Of a DNA stretch of 21,724 nt, positions 1 to 7,515 are shown in pieces. The notes under the pieces were generated by a model that saw only the letters and a program-made list of their open reading frames with translations, was not told where the DNA came from and made no database searches. The DNA is taken from assembly GCA_964360145.1 (NCBI GenBank), contig CAYHWW010000040.1:1-21724 (forward strand), in the 5' to 3' direction. Position 1 is the stretch's first letter; every line of letters begins with the position of its first letter. Made by a program: the position numbers and the translations under genes. Source of the DNA: CAYHWW01 sp964360145. Lineage in GTDB: Bacteria; Bdellovibrionota; UBA1018; CAYHWW01.

Positions 1-1
1 G

Positions 2-340
2 GCACGAGTGCCCGAGGCCTCAGAAGACCCCGTGTGCAACGCTGGAAGAGGCAAGTGCGCCGTCACCGCCTACGGTGACTTGCTCACCTGCCTTGAAGTG
101 CGGACGCCTCTTGGCAATCTCATGGATCGCGGCTTCAGCACACTCTGGCATAGCCCCCAGGCTCAAGCCATGCGTGGCTTGCGCATGAAAGACCTGGAGT
201 TCGACACGACCTGCGGCACCGGTGCCCACTGCGATCACTGCCCCGGTATGGCTCGGGCAGAAACCGGCGATGAAAGACGTCCCGTGCCCTACCTCATGGA
301 GATCGCCTCCATTAAAGAGGCTCTGTCATGGGGCTCTTGA
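2..340 (+). CDS. Radical SAM/SPASM domain protein, C-terminal fragment (5' truncated by the window)
   Basis: The frame is open to the left edge, so only the last ~112 residues are visible; the GTG at position 8 is probably internal. Counting from that GTG, cysteines at 10, 17, 28, 69, 75 and 78 have the spacing of a SPASM domain, which binds auxiliary iron-sulfur clusters at the C-terminus of radical SAM maturases of the PqqE/AnSME kind. The segments YGDLLTC, PLGNL and CDHCPGMA are typical of that family. The catalytic CxxxCxxC radical SAM core must lie upstream and is not seen. The gene overlaps the next one by 13 bases, so it is probably co-transcribed with the polysaccharide polymerase/ligase. 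Its substrate cannot be told: such enzymes modify peptides (often with a PqqD-like partner) or small molecules. Confidence in the family is high; the role in this locus is unknown. Confidence 0.85.
   Translation, partial: ARVPEASEDPVCNAGRGKCAVTAYGDLLTCLEVRTPLGNLMDRGFSTLWHSPQAQAMRGLRMKDLEFDTTCGTGAHCDHCPGMARAETGDERRPVPYLMEIASIKEALSWGS
314..320 (+). promoter_or_regulatory. Shine-Dalgarno site for the polymerase/ligase gene
   Basis: AAAGAGG lies 7 bases before the ATG at 328, inside the end of the SPASM gene. It supports the overlapping start at 328 for the membrane protein. Confidence 0.6.
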
Positions 341-1752
341 CACGAAAACGCGTATTCGCCGCGCTGATCCTGAGTCTGTCCTTTTACCGCTTCGGAGACA
401 TTCGCACGCCATGGTTCACGATTTACCTACCCCAAACCATGACGCTGCTTCTGCTGGTCATGGCGGGAAAGCTGAAACCCCTCGGCAAAACCCCTCTCGC
501 CATGCCTCTGTTGGGATTTCTTCTCATCTGTGGCCTCTCCGTATTCCAGTCCGCCTGGGTGCCGGAACACCCTGAGGCCTATCCACTTTTGAATTGGAGC
601 GCCAGAAATACGCCCTATGTGAAAAGCCTCACGCAAATCCTGTGGATCGGTGTTGGCATTTCCGCCTATTTCCTCACGGAGCTCATGACGCCAGATCGAG
701 CATCAGCCCTGAAAACAGTGAAGCTCTGGCTCGGGGCCCAAGCCATCGCCGCGGCCCTGTCCATGGTGCAGCTCATGGGCAACACCCTGCAGATCGACGC
801 GCTGAAATCCTTCTTCCGCGGCGTCACGACTGTCGCCGGCCTGGAATACTCTGGGCGATCCGCCTATCGTGTGACCTCAGTATTCACAGAACCCTCCCAC
901 CTCGCCGTATTCCACGCCTGCCTGCTGCCGCTGGCCATACACATGGTCACCGGACGCACGCCACCGCTGATCCGAAGGCATTGGCTCTTCGCCCTGCTCC
1001 TTATGGCATCCTTCGCCTGCACCCTGTCCCGCACAACCATGCTCCTGGGCACCTTTCTCACGGCGGCCCTCGTCGTGAGACGAATCAGGGACGATCAACG
1101 GAGCGGCAAGCGGCGCGAGCGCACCAAGTCCATCGTCACCTTGCTCGTGCTGCTCGTGGGCGGTGAGCTCATCGCACGCTACGTCCTCAATAGCTCTTTT
1201 GTCGAAGTCATTCTCTTCCAAATCACCACGTTCTCCAATACCAGCAATATTTCCAATGTCTCCCGCCTCATATCAGCCGGCGCGGCCTGGGATATCTTCA
1301 TGAAACACCCGCTGCTGGGGGCGGGCATCGGCAACTACGCCATGCACCTCGCCAGCGTCCTACCCTGGGAGCAGCTGCGATTTGCCATGCCCATCGTGGG
1401 CAACATCTATCTCGAAATTCTCGCGGAAACCGGCCTTTTCGGAATCAGCGCTTTTATCTGGGTTCTCTGGTCGGCCCACCGTTTCATGAAGCGCGCCATC
1501 GCGCGTTGTGAATCCCAAGACGACCGAGCGATCTTGGAAGACCTGCTCATGGGTTATCACGCCATGCTGGTGGGGTTCCTCACCTTCTCGGCGTTCTTCT
1601 TCCCCTTCACCTGGTGCTACATAGGCACGATGCTGGGACTAGCTCGCGTCCTGTCCCGCCCCCAGGTAATTTCCCAGGTGCGCGACGTCGTCAGTGCAAA
1701 ACTCCAGGAGCCGCCGCGCAGTGCCGTTATACACGGCGAACAACCGCGGTAG
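328..1752 (+). CDS. O-antigen ligase/polymerase family membrane protein (Wzy- or WaaL-type)
   Basis: A 474-residue protein with about ten hydrophobic membrane-spanning segments. The segments RVTSVFTEPSHLA (181-193), SRTT (234-237), HPLLGAGIGNY (327-337) and NIYLEILAETG (359-369) are the usual signatures of the O-antigen ligase/polymerase (Wzy_C, PF04932) family. The large outside loop lies between the SRT-containing helix and the HPLLGAG region. The family either polymerises lipid-linked repeat units (Wzy) or transfers glycan to lipid A core (WaaL). The motifs alone do not separate these, though a Wzc-like gene next door and a Wzx-type flippase in the window favour a Wzy role. The start at 328 has a good ribosome site. 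The last ~37 codons, a predicted cytoplasmic tail, overlap the 3' end of the opposing Wzc-like gene. Confidence 0.88.
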   Translation: MGLLTRKRVFAALILSLSFYRFGDIRTPWFTIYLPQTMTLLLLVMAGKLKPLGKTPLAMPLLGFLLICGLSVFQSAWVPEHPEAYPLLNWSARNTPYVKSLTQILWIGVGISAYFLTELMTPDRASALKTVKLWLGAQAIAAALSMVQLMGNTLQIDALKSFFRGVTTVAGLEYSGRSAYRVTSVFTEPSHLAVFHACLLPLAIHMVTGRTPPLIRRHWLFALLLMASFACTLSRTTMLLGTFLTAALVVRRIRDDQRSGKRRERTKSIVTLLVLLVGGELIARYVLNSSFVEVILFQITTFSNTSNISNVSRLISAGAAWDIFMKHPLLGAGIGNYAMHLASVLPWEQLRFAMPIVGNIYLEILAETGLFGISAFIWVLWSAHRFMKRAIARCESQDDRAILEDLLMGYHAMLVGFLTFSAFFFPFTWCYIGTMLGLARVLSRPQVISQVRDVVSAKLQEPPRSAVIHGEQPR

Positions 1753-3282
1753 GCGGGTCTCAGTTCCTCGACGCAGATACTTGTTGCTGGCGAAAAACAA
1801 GAGAGAGTGTGACAGGTAGGAGACGCGGGCCAACTCATCGACCTCGCTGAGGTCCCCCACGGAGATGACGACATCGAAAGCAGCACTTTCGTCGACGAAC
1901 TTCACGTATCTCGGATGATCGAGGACGCTTTCCTCCAGCGTTACACCCTCCCCCAGGGAGAGCACCATGAGCCTGCTGGAAGCCGTGGTGCGGGCGAGGC
2001 ACTCCGCCAGCGGGATGCCATCACGGAGAAAATGCTTCAAACCCTTGGTGGGCGGGACATTGAGGATCTCCCGCAGGGCCGACGGGTCTTTCATATAATC
2101 AACAATCAGCACCCGGGCGCCGGAATCCGCGAGCTTCTTGCCCAAGCGGTAGGCGAAATCGCAGGCAATCCGCGCACCACCGATGGAGACCATGAGAACT
2201 CGCTGGGGGAGCTGAACCGAGGGGGATGCGCAGCGTTTGAATTCCTCTTCCAGGATGCGATCACGATCCGCGCTGTAGCTGAGATGCTGAATCCTGTAGT
2301 TTTGAGCCTGCATGCGCCTCGTATCGTACTCCACGCTTTTCAGGGATTTGATGAAAGTGCTGCCCAGCAAACTGAGAACCACCATTCCCATGATGAGGAG
2401 CTCGACACCAGCCATGGAACGGCCGTGCTGCGCCACCTCAGCGAGGGTCACTTGTCCCAAGTGCGGGCTTCCCAAGTGCAGCTCCACCCAGGCCTGGTCC
2501 CGGAGATACTGCAGCCTGCCCGCGATCAGATTTTCCACAATGGCACCGGATAGGCCGTTATCGGCTATTGAATCTTGCCCGGATGGTGGCGCATTCAAAC
2601 TCGATGTCTGGGCTTCCCTGGCCACTTCGAGCTGTGTCTGCATCATTTTCGTTCGATAGACTTCGCCAATGTCTTCCACCACGCTAGCGGGCGCACGATT
2701 GTCAGCGTTCGCGTCCATGGCGCTACTCAGAGTGGTGAATTCCTCTTTCATGAGGTCCCGCCGTAGCGTGGGGGTGAGGTTACTGAACTCGGAGAACAAC
2801 AATGTTGTGGCCTGGGAGAGCACCTCTCTCGGACGCTTATGGTGCTCCAAGATGCGCAGAGTCAACGCTTTCTCATAGCGCCCCATCAAACTGCGATAGG
2901 CCTCGCTGGTCCCAGTAGAGAGAAGGGTTTTGAGACGAGCGTGGCGCTTACTCAATTCATCCATCTCATCAGAGAAGAGCACGAAGCTCACCCGATTCTC
3001 ACCCCTGCGGCGAACAGAGAGATAACGCTCAGGGTCACCCAAGAGCGCCCTCATGCGAGGGCCTGAGAGAAACTCATAAACGGCGTCTAGGCCCACCTCG
3101 GTCATGGCGGTCTCAGACAGCGTCAATTCTCCATTGGCAGACCAGAGCTGCGGGCGCAGCACGAAATAGGCGCCACCGGCGACTTGGAGGAGGAAGAGCA
3201 GCAGCACGGCGCATTTGAGAAACCACTTGGTTCTCATCGTGCGCCAGTAGGCAATTATTGCTGCACGGGCAAGACCGATCAC
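1639..3282 (-). CDS. Wzc-like polysaccharide co-polymerase with a degenerate (pseudo) BY-kinase domain
   Basis: 547 residues, GTG start with GGGAG eight bases upstream. The architecture is that of Wzc/chain-length proteins: transmembrane helix at ~22-42, a periplasmic region with helical, charged segments at ~43-285, a second helix at ~292-312, and a cytoplasmic ParA/BY-kinase-like fold at ~355-505. Alignable landmarks include VLIVDYMKDPS (391-401, Walker A'), GLKHFLRDGIPLAECL (414-429) and FDVVISVGD (469-477). The Walker A loop that should read GxxGxGKS/T is SIGGARIA (366-373), without Lys or Ser/Thr. The Walker B aspartate is also missing, and the C-terminal tail has one Tyr (539) rather than a tyrosine cluster. 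It is therefore unlikely to bind ATP or autophosphorylate. It probably acts as a structural chain-length regulator. It is monocistronic, divergent from the methyltransferase operon and convergent with the polymerase/ligase gene. Family confident; loss of kinase activity inferred. Confidence 0.82.
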   Translation of the reverse strand: MIGLARAAIIAYWRTMRTKWFLKCAVLLLFLLQVAGGAYFVLRPQLWSANGELTLSETAMTEVGLDAVYEFLSGPRMRALLGDPERYLSVRRRGENRVSFVLFSDEMDELSKRHARLKTLLSTGTSEAYRSLMGRYEKALTLRILEHHKRPREVLSQATTLLFSEFSNLTPTLRRDLMKEEFTTLSSAMDANADNRAPASVVEDIGEVYRTKMMQTQLEVAREAQTSSLNAPPSGQDSIADNGLSGAIVENLIAGRLQYLRDQAWVELHLGSPHLGQVTLAEVAQHGRSMAGVELLIMGMVVLSLLGSTFIKSLKSVEYDTRRMQAQNYRIQHLSYSADRDRILEEEFKRCASPSVQLPQRVLMVSIGGARIACDFAYRLGKKLADSGARVLIVDYMKDPSALREILNVPPTKGLKHFLRDGIPLAECLARTTASSRLMVLSLGEGVTLEESVLDHPRYVKFVDESAAFDVVISVGDLSEVDELARVSYLSHSLLFFASNKYLRRGTETRLPRLFAVYNGTARRLLEFCTDDVAHLGNYLGAGQDAS

Positions 3283-3360
3283 TGCTCTTACTCCCTTCTA
3301 GCTTCTTCATCGTCAGGTGAGTCCATAATTATGAGACAATGACGAAATACGAGCCGCGCC
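3283..3360. promoter_or_regulatory. Divergent intergenic region between the Wzc-like gene and the methyltransferase operon
   Basis: This 78-base gap is the only place for promoters of both the minus-strand Wzc-like gene and the plus-strand operon starting at 3361. It is AT-richer than its surroundings and holds the perfect 10-base palindrome CATAATTATG at 3324-3333, which provides a possible -10 element (CATAAT) on either strand or a small operator. I see no convincing -35 hexamer. GGGAG on the minus strand (3291-3295) is the ribosome site of the Wzc-like gene. Confidence 0.35.
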
Positions 3361-4272
3361 ATGAATCAAAAAATGCCCATGGAACCCGTACTTTGTCCCA
3401 TCTGTGAAAGCGGGCAGCGTCGGCCCAAGTACGAAATCTCAGGATTCAATCTCGTGGCCTGTGGGCAGTGCAGCCTTGTGTACATGAACCCCATGCCCAC
3501 AGCCATCGCCCTGGAGTCCTTGTATGACGGCCGCTACTTCGAGGGCCAAGGCTTTGATGCCTCCGTGGACTACCTGCGGGAACTGCGTGAGGCCCCCGCC
3601 GCGGAAGTGGCCCGCCAGAAAATGAAGCTCAATGATATTCGCAGGCTCCTGAAAACCGGCTCTCCCACTCCGACGCTCATGGATGTGGGTTGCGGCTGCG
3701 GCTTTTTTCTCCGCACCGCTCGCGATGAAGGCTTTAACTCCCGTGGCATCGATCTCAGTTCGGAAGCCTGTGCCGTGGTCCAGGGTGAGCTGGGCATCCC
3801 ATGCCACCAAGGAGGGGCGCTGGACGGACTCCGCTCCATGCGCACGGCTTCGGCGGACGCCATCACCATGATTGAAGTGCTCGAACATCTCTCCCAACCC
3901 GTGGCGGTGATGAGGGAAGCCCTGCGGGTCTTGAAGCCCGGTGGCGTGCTCTTTCTCCAGACCGGCAACATTGCCTCCCCTAAGGCCCGTCTCAAGGGCC
4001 GACAATGGGACTACTTCACCCTCCCGGGCCACATCTGCTACTACACTCCCCACTCCTCCGCCGAACTTTTGAAAAACGCGGGCTTCACCTGGGCGGCGGT
4101 GGCGCCACCGCGGCTCTTTCATGACGGAAGCAAGGCCTACCGCGGCTTGGAACGGCTGGGACTCCTCCATACGCCGCTGCGACCAGCCGTGGATTTCCTG
4201 CTCAATATCCGTGAGCGCCTGCTGAGCCCAGGGCTCTTTATTTACGGCAGAAAAGAAAGCCCATGGAATTGA
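3361..4272 (+). CDS. SAM-dependent methyltransferase with N-terminal zinc ribbon
   Basis: 303 residues. Cys12/Cys15 and Cys34/Cys37 (CPIC and CGQC) form an N-terminal zinc ribbon followed by LVYMNPMP. This is a common layout in class I methyltransferases of polysaccharide and secondary-metabolite loci. The Rossmann core shows motif I DVGCGCGFF (108-116), the acidic strand-2 end GIDLS (129-133), IEVLEHL (171-177) and LKPGGVLFLQ (191-200). After the core, GHICYYTP (223-230) resembles the Methyltransf_23 group. The likely reaction is methyl transfer from SAM to a sugar or lipid-linked glycan, but the acceptor cannot be read. It is the first gene of a four-gene operon and overlaps the next gene by 10 bases. 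No strong ribosome site precedes 3361; an in-frame ATG at 3373 is an alternative. Confidence 0.85.
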   Translation: MNQKMPMEPVLCPICESGQRRPKYEISGFNLVACGQCSLVYMNPMPTAIALESLYDGRYFEGQGFDASVDYLRELREAPAAEVARQKMKLNDIRRLLKTGSPTPTLMDVGCGCGFFLRTARDEGFNSRGIDLSSEACAVVQGELGIPCHQGGALDGLRSMRTASADAITMIEVLEHLSQPVAVMREALRVLKPGGVLFLQTGNIASPKARLKGRQWDYFTLPGHICYYTPHSSAELLKNAGFTWAAVAPPRLFHDGSKAYRGLERLGLLHTPLRPAVDFLLNIRERLLSPGLFIYGRKESPWN

Positions 4273-5147
4273 CCCGGCCCCCGCTCAAAGTCAGTGAGGG
4301 AATCCCGGTCTACATCCCTGACGCGGATGTTTTCTACGAGGGGAAATTCACTGCCACCATACCTGGCCCTCAAGGGTTTTCCGGCAAATTAAAAAATGTG
4401 GTCTTGAGACGGCTGCGTTTTCTCCATAAAGAGTTAAGACTGCTTCGTGCCCAGAAAGGGGCCCGTCTCAATATCCTTGATCTGGCCTGCGGTGGAGGTC
4501 ACGGCCTGCTGCCTCAATATGGCCACGTCACGGGCGTGGATATCTCGCTAGAGTCCCTCACAAAAGCGCACGAGCTCTATGATTCCGTGATCTGCGCCTC
4601 TTGCGACGATTTACCATTCGAAGACGCGAGCTTCGACGTGGTCGTGGCCATGGATTTTTTGGGCCACATCCCCGACGGGAAAAAGTCAGTGTTCCTCTCC
4701 GAAATCCGTCGGGTGCTCACACCGCGGGGCAGCGCGCTCCTCTACATCGAGACCAAGGGAGACAATGGCATGCAACGCCTCGCCTCCCGTCACCCTGAAC
4801 TTTACACCCGCCATTTCGAGGAGCCCGAAGGCCACATCGGCCTGGAATCACCCCATCGGGTTTTGGAACGCCTCCACGCCGCGGGCCTGCTCCCCACGCG
4901 CTCCATCGGTGCCTACAAAACCTGGCTGAAGCAGCCCCAGGAAATGCAGCTGCGCTTCGCCGGTGAATACGCGCGCCTCTACCCCTGGCTCAAGGTCCCG
5001 GTGCTTCTGGACAAAGTGGTGTGCAGCCTGCGCCCACTGCGGCTCGCCGCCACCATGCTAGTCGAACTCACAACACCGGTGCTGGATAGCCTGCTCCCCT
5101 TTCCCATGGCGGATGGTTTATTTGTCAAAGCGGTAAGAATGAAGTGA
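4263..5147 (+). CDS. Class I SAM-dependent methyltransferase (Methyltransf_11 type)
   Basis: 294 residues. Motif I is ILDLACGGGHG (71-81), followed by TGVDIS (90-95), an acidic/hydrophobic segment LPFEDASFDVVVAMD (117-131) and RRVLTPRGSALLYIE (149-163). This is the order expected for a small-molecule or sugar O-methyltransferase. An N-terminal extension of about 65 residues precedes the core and is not recognised; a hydrophobic stretch at ~265-285 might contact the membrane. The start overlaps the previous gene by 10 bases and the stop overlaps the following GTG by 4, so the three methyltransferases are probably translated as a coupled set. Substrate unknown. Confidence 0.83.
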   Translation: MELTRPPLKVSEGIPVYIPDADVFYEGKFTATIPGPQGFSGKLKNVVLRRLRFLHKELRLLRAQKGARLNILDLACGGGHGLLPQYGHVTGVDISLESLTKAHELYDSVICASCDDLPFEDASFDVVVAMDFLGHIPDGKKSVFLSEIRRVLTPRGSALLYIETKGDNGMQRLASRHPELYTRHFEEPEGHIGLESPHRVLERLHAAGLLPTRSIGAYKTWLKQPQEMQLRFAGEYARLYPWLKVPVLLDKVVCSLRPLRLAATMLVELTTPVLDSLLPFPMADGLFVKAVRMK

Positions 5148-5863
5148 ACCCCGACGTCTATAGTCGCATGGGCGACATCGAAGACCGACATTGGTGGTTC
5201 ACGGTGCGGCGACGCATGATCGTGGAGGCCATCGCTCGTCGTGTGCAGGGCCCACAGAAAATTCTCGACGTGGGCTGCGGTACCGGTGCCTTGAGCGCGG
5301 CGCTTCAGAGCATGGGCGAGGTGCTGGCGGTGGACAGCGAACCCCTGGCCCTGGCGAGAACCCAAAGCCGGGGCATCACCACCGCTCCCTTGGAAGAGAT
5401 TTCCGCCAACCCCCGAGCGGAATTCGACGTCGTCTGCCTCTTCGACGTGCTGGAGCATATTGAAGACGACGAGAAGGCCCTGGCCCATTGGGTTTCCCAC
5501 GTTAAACCGGGGGGCCTCGTCGCCATCACTGTTCCTGCCTTCATGATCTTCTGGGGCGGCCACGACGTGGCATCGGGCCATCATCGTCGCTACAATAAAA
5601 AATCCCTGCTCAAACTCATGTCCACCTGCGGGATTGTTCCCCTTGAAACCTCATACTTTAATTTCATCCTGTCACCCCTGGTGCTGGGCTCCCGCATCCT
5701 GGAACGCATCACGGGTCATCAAGCAGCCCACGGAGATCTCTATCTACCGCCGCCCGCCGTAAACCGCGCTCTTGAGTTGCTCTTCAGCGCGGAAATACCA
5801 TTTGTGCGCAGGCACCGTGCGCCATTCGGCGTCAGTCTCCTTGCCCTCGGGCGACGCCCATGA
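5144..5863 (+). CDS. Class I SAM-dependent methyltransferase (HWWF-type, glycan-locus associated)
   Basis: 239 residues, starting at a GTG that forms a GTGA overlap with the previous stop. The N-terminus DIEDRHWWFTVRRRMI (11-26) is a recurring signature of methyltransferases found beside glycosyltransferases. Motif I is LDVGCGTGAL (41-50), followed by AVDSEP (62-67), FDVVCLFDVLEHIED (94-108) and KPGGLVAITVPA (121-132). The segment GHHRRYNKKSL (145-155) is also typical of this subgroup. A hydrophobic stretch around 165-180 could associate with the membrane. It ends in ATGA with the GT-C gene, which suggests that the methylated product and the membrane glycosyltransferase belong to one pathway. 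Acceptor unknown. Confidence 0.85.
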   Translation: MNPDVYSRMGDIEDRHWWFTVRRRMIVEAIARRVQGPQKILDVGCGTGALSAALQSMGEVLAVDSEPLALARTQSRGITTAPLEEISANPRAEFDVVCLFDVLEHIEDDEKALAHWVSHVKPGGLVAITVPAFMIFWGGHDVASGHHRRYNKKSLLKLMSTCGIVPLETSYFNFILSPLVLGSRILERITGHQAAHGDLYLPPPAVNRALELLFSAEIPFVRRHRAPFGVSLLALGRRP

Positions 5864-7515
5864 ACACCATTCCCCGTTGGGGCTGGGCCGTGGTCATCTA
5901 CGTCTGGGCCCTCGCCTGGCGCATGCCCTCCCTGCAAGATACCTTCGCCACCAGTGACCACGTACAACATGCCCTCGCGGGCATGAATCTCGACTCGCTC
6001 CCGTGGATCACGGCGGACCTGCGCCACAGCAAGCTGGGGTTCATCCTCACTTACCCCTATGGCCTGGTGGCTCTCTACACTTCACTCTGGTCAACGCTTC
6101 TCAGCGCTGGGGGCGCTCCGCTCACGGAACGCCCCCTTTCTGCTTTCGTCGCCCTGGTGGGCTCTTCCATTGGGCCACTGAGCTTCCTCTGGGTAGAGCG
6201 CCGTGTTTCGCGGGCCCAAGCCATTCTCTTCGCTCTCATCGTATCTGCATGGGACATGAACGTGTATCGCTCGCTGACCCCTTCCTCTCTTGTTTTGAGT
6301 CTCGGTGCCGTGGGCATTCTTTCCACCCTGATCTTGCTGGATCGACTGCAGGAGAAGGGGAGGCGCCAGGACGGGATCTTCCTCGCCATGGGCACCGTGC
6401 TCCACTTCATGAGCTGCCAAACTGCCCTCTGCCTCGCTCCCCTGTGGGCGTGGAAGGTGGGCAAGGCGAGAGAAAAAAAAGGATTTCTCTGGACCATGAT
6501 TTCGACGGCCTCCGCACTAGCGGCACTGATCACGCTCTATGTCCTGGCCTCCCACGCTTTGCATAACCCCTACGTTACGGTGGTGGGAAAACTATTTTCC
6601 AAAGGTGTGGGCTCACCATTCGACCTGGGCTTCGCGCTGCAAGAGTACGTCTGGAGCATGGGCCTGGGGAGCTTTGCCTTGGCCCTCGTGGCCCTTGTGC
6701 TCTTCGCCCTGAAAAAACTGTGGCGTGATCACAGCGCATGCCTCCTTCTCGCGGCAGCAACGCTTTACTTCATTCCCCTCACCAAGCTCTCTCACTCCAC
6801 CTACGTCGCCGCCTACGCCTATGAGTCCCAGTTCCTGCTTCATCTCTTCACAGCATATGTGCTCATCCGCTGGGCTCCCCTCCAACTTGGGTTGACTACC
6901 GCGATCACCCTCGCTCTCTCCCTCACGGGGTTCCCACCCCGCCTTCCTGCCTTTGGCATTTACAGGGAGTACGTCATCCACCCCGGCACACTGCCTCGCG
7001 CCATGGGCGTGCTTTATCGGGAGCGCTACGCGGGCCGCAAGGCTTACACGGAGTTGGAGCCGCTGCTTTCCCACTACTACTTCGGTGCCGCGGATGTCCT
7101 TGGCGTCTACGACGCTGACAATGAGATCAATGGCATCGCCCTTGATCATGCCCTCGCCGCTAAGAACCCCGCCCTTGTTTCCATTGTCAGAAACTCGCTC
7201 TGGCAGAGTAGGGCCCAGGCGTCGGTGCACTGCGTGGATGCACGCATCATCGACCGCAGCGGGAACATTCTCGCCGTGGCCATCGACGGGGCTCAACGCG
7301 GACCGTGCAACCCTGTTTCCTTCTCCGTTGACGCACTCGCGGCGAAGTTCCCCCACTACGCCAGCACCGTGAAGCGGCTTCTACCGAGCTGGATCCCCTT
7401 CCTTCCCATGGACATGTATGCTCTGGGGATCCTTAAGCAGCCAGTTTCTCAGAATCCGCTTCAGAGCCCTGAACCGCCTTCGGTGAGGGATACGCGAGGA
7501 CCGTTCCTGTGGTGA
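5860..7515 (+). CDS. Polytopic membrane protein, probable GT-C-fold glycosyltransferase (ArnT/PMT-like)
   Basis: 551 residues. A first membrane helix at ~7-22 is followed by an outside loop containing TSDHVQHALAG (31-41), where Asp33 could be the catalytic acid that GT-C enzymes carry in the first loop. About ten more hydrophobic segments follow up to ~375, and then a soluble C-terminal region of ~175 residues. This is the layout of ArnT/PMT-like enzymes, which take sugars from polyprenyl-phosphate donors on the periplasmic face. Family membership is inferred from topology and the loop, not from a diagnostic motif. It is translationally coupled (ATGA) to the third methyltransferase. The last 27 codons overlap the opposing GT2 gene. 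An A8 run at 6473-6480 sits in the cytoplasmic-loop coding region. An alternative is an uncharacterised membrane protein of a polysaccharide locus. Confidence 0.7.
   Translation: MNTIPRWGWAVVIYVWALAWRMPSLQDTFATSDHVQHALAGMNLDSLPWITADLRHSKLGFILTYPYGLVALYTSLWSTLLSAGGAPLTERPLSAFVALVGSSIGPLSFLWVERRVSRAQAILFALIVSAWDMNVYRSLTPSSLVLSLGAVGILSTLILLDRLQEKGRRQDGIFLAMGTVLHFMSCQTALCLAPLWAWKVGKAREKKGFLWTMISTASALAALITLYVLASHALHNPYVTVVGKLFSKGVGSPFDLGFALQEYVWSMGLGSFALALVALVLFALKKLWRDHSACLLLAAATLYFIPLTKLSHSTYVAAYAYESQFLLHLFTAYVLIRWAPLQLGLTTAITLALSLTGFPPRLPAFGIYREYVIHPGTLPRAMGVLYRERYAGRKAYTELEPLLSHYYFGAADVLGVYDADNEINGIALDHALAAKNPALVSIVRNSLWQSRAQASVHCVDARIIDRSGNILAVAIDGAQRGPCNPVSFSVDALAAKFPHYASTVKRLLPSWIPFLPMDMYALGILKQPVSQNPLQSPEPPSVRDTRGPFLW

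Noticed and set aside
1..8. GGCACGAG at the window start, identical to the end of a commonly used cDNA-cloning adaptor
   Set aside because: The reading frame of the SPASM gene continues through it without disruption and an 8-base match is weak, so coincidence is more likely than vector sequence.
1915..2553. A 212-codon plus-strand open frame opposite the Wzc-like gene
   Set aside because: It has no recognisable motif and lies wholly within the Wzc-like gene, whose topology and fold landmarks are clear.
1639..3282. The Wzc-like gene as a pseudogene
   Set aside because: The frame is uninterrupted over 547 codons, has a good ribosome site and keeps both membrane helices; loss of the P-loop alone points to a changed function rather than decay.
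3439..4170. A 243-codon minus-strand open frame opposite the zinc-ribbon methyltransferase
   Set aside because: It is fully contained in a well-supported gene and has no domain or ribosome site; it is a shadow frame.
6613..7356. A 247-codon minus-strand open frame opposite the GT-C gene
   Set aside because: It is a Gly/Glu/Val-rich shadow of a membrane protein gene, with no motif and no operon context.
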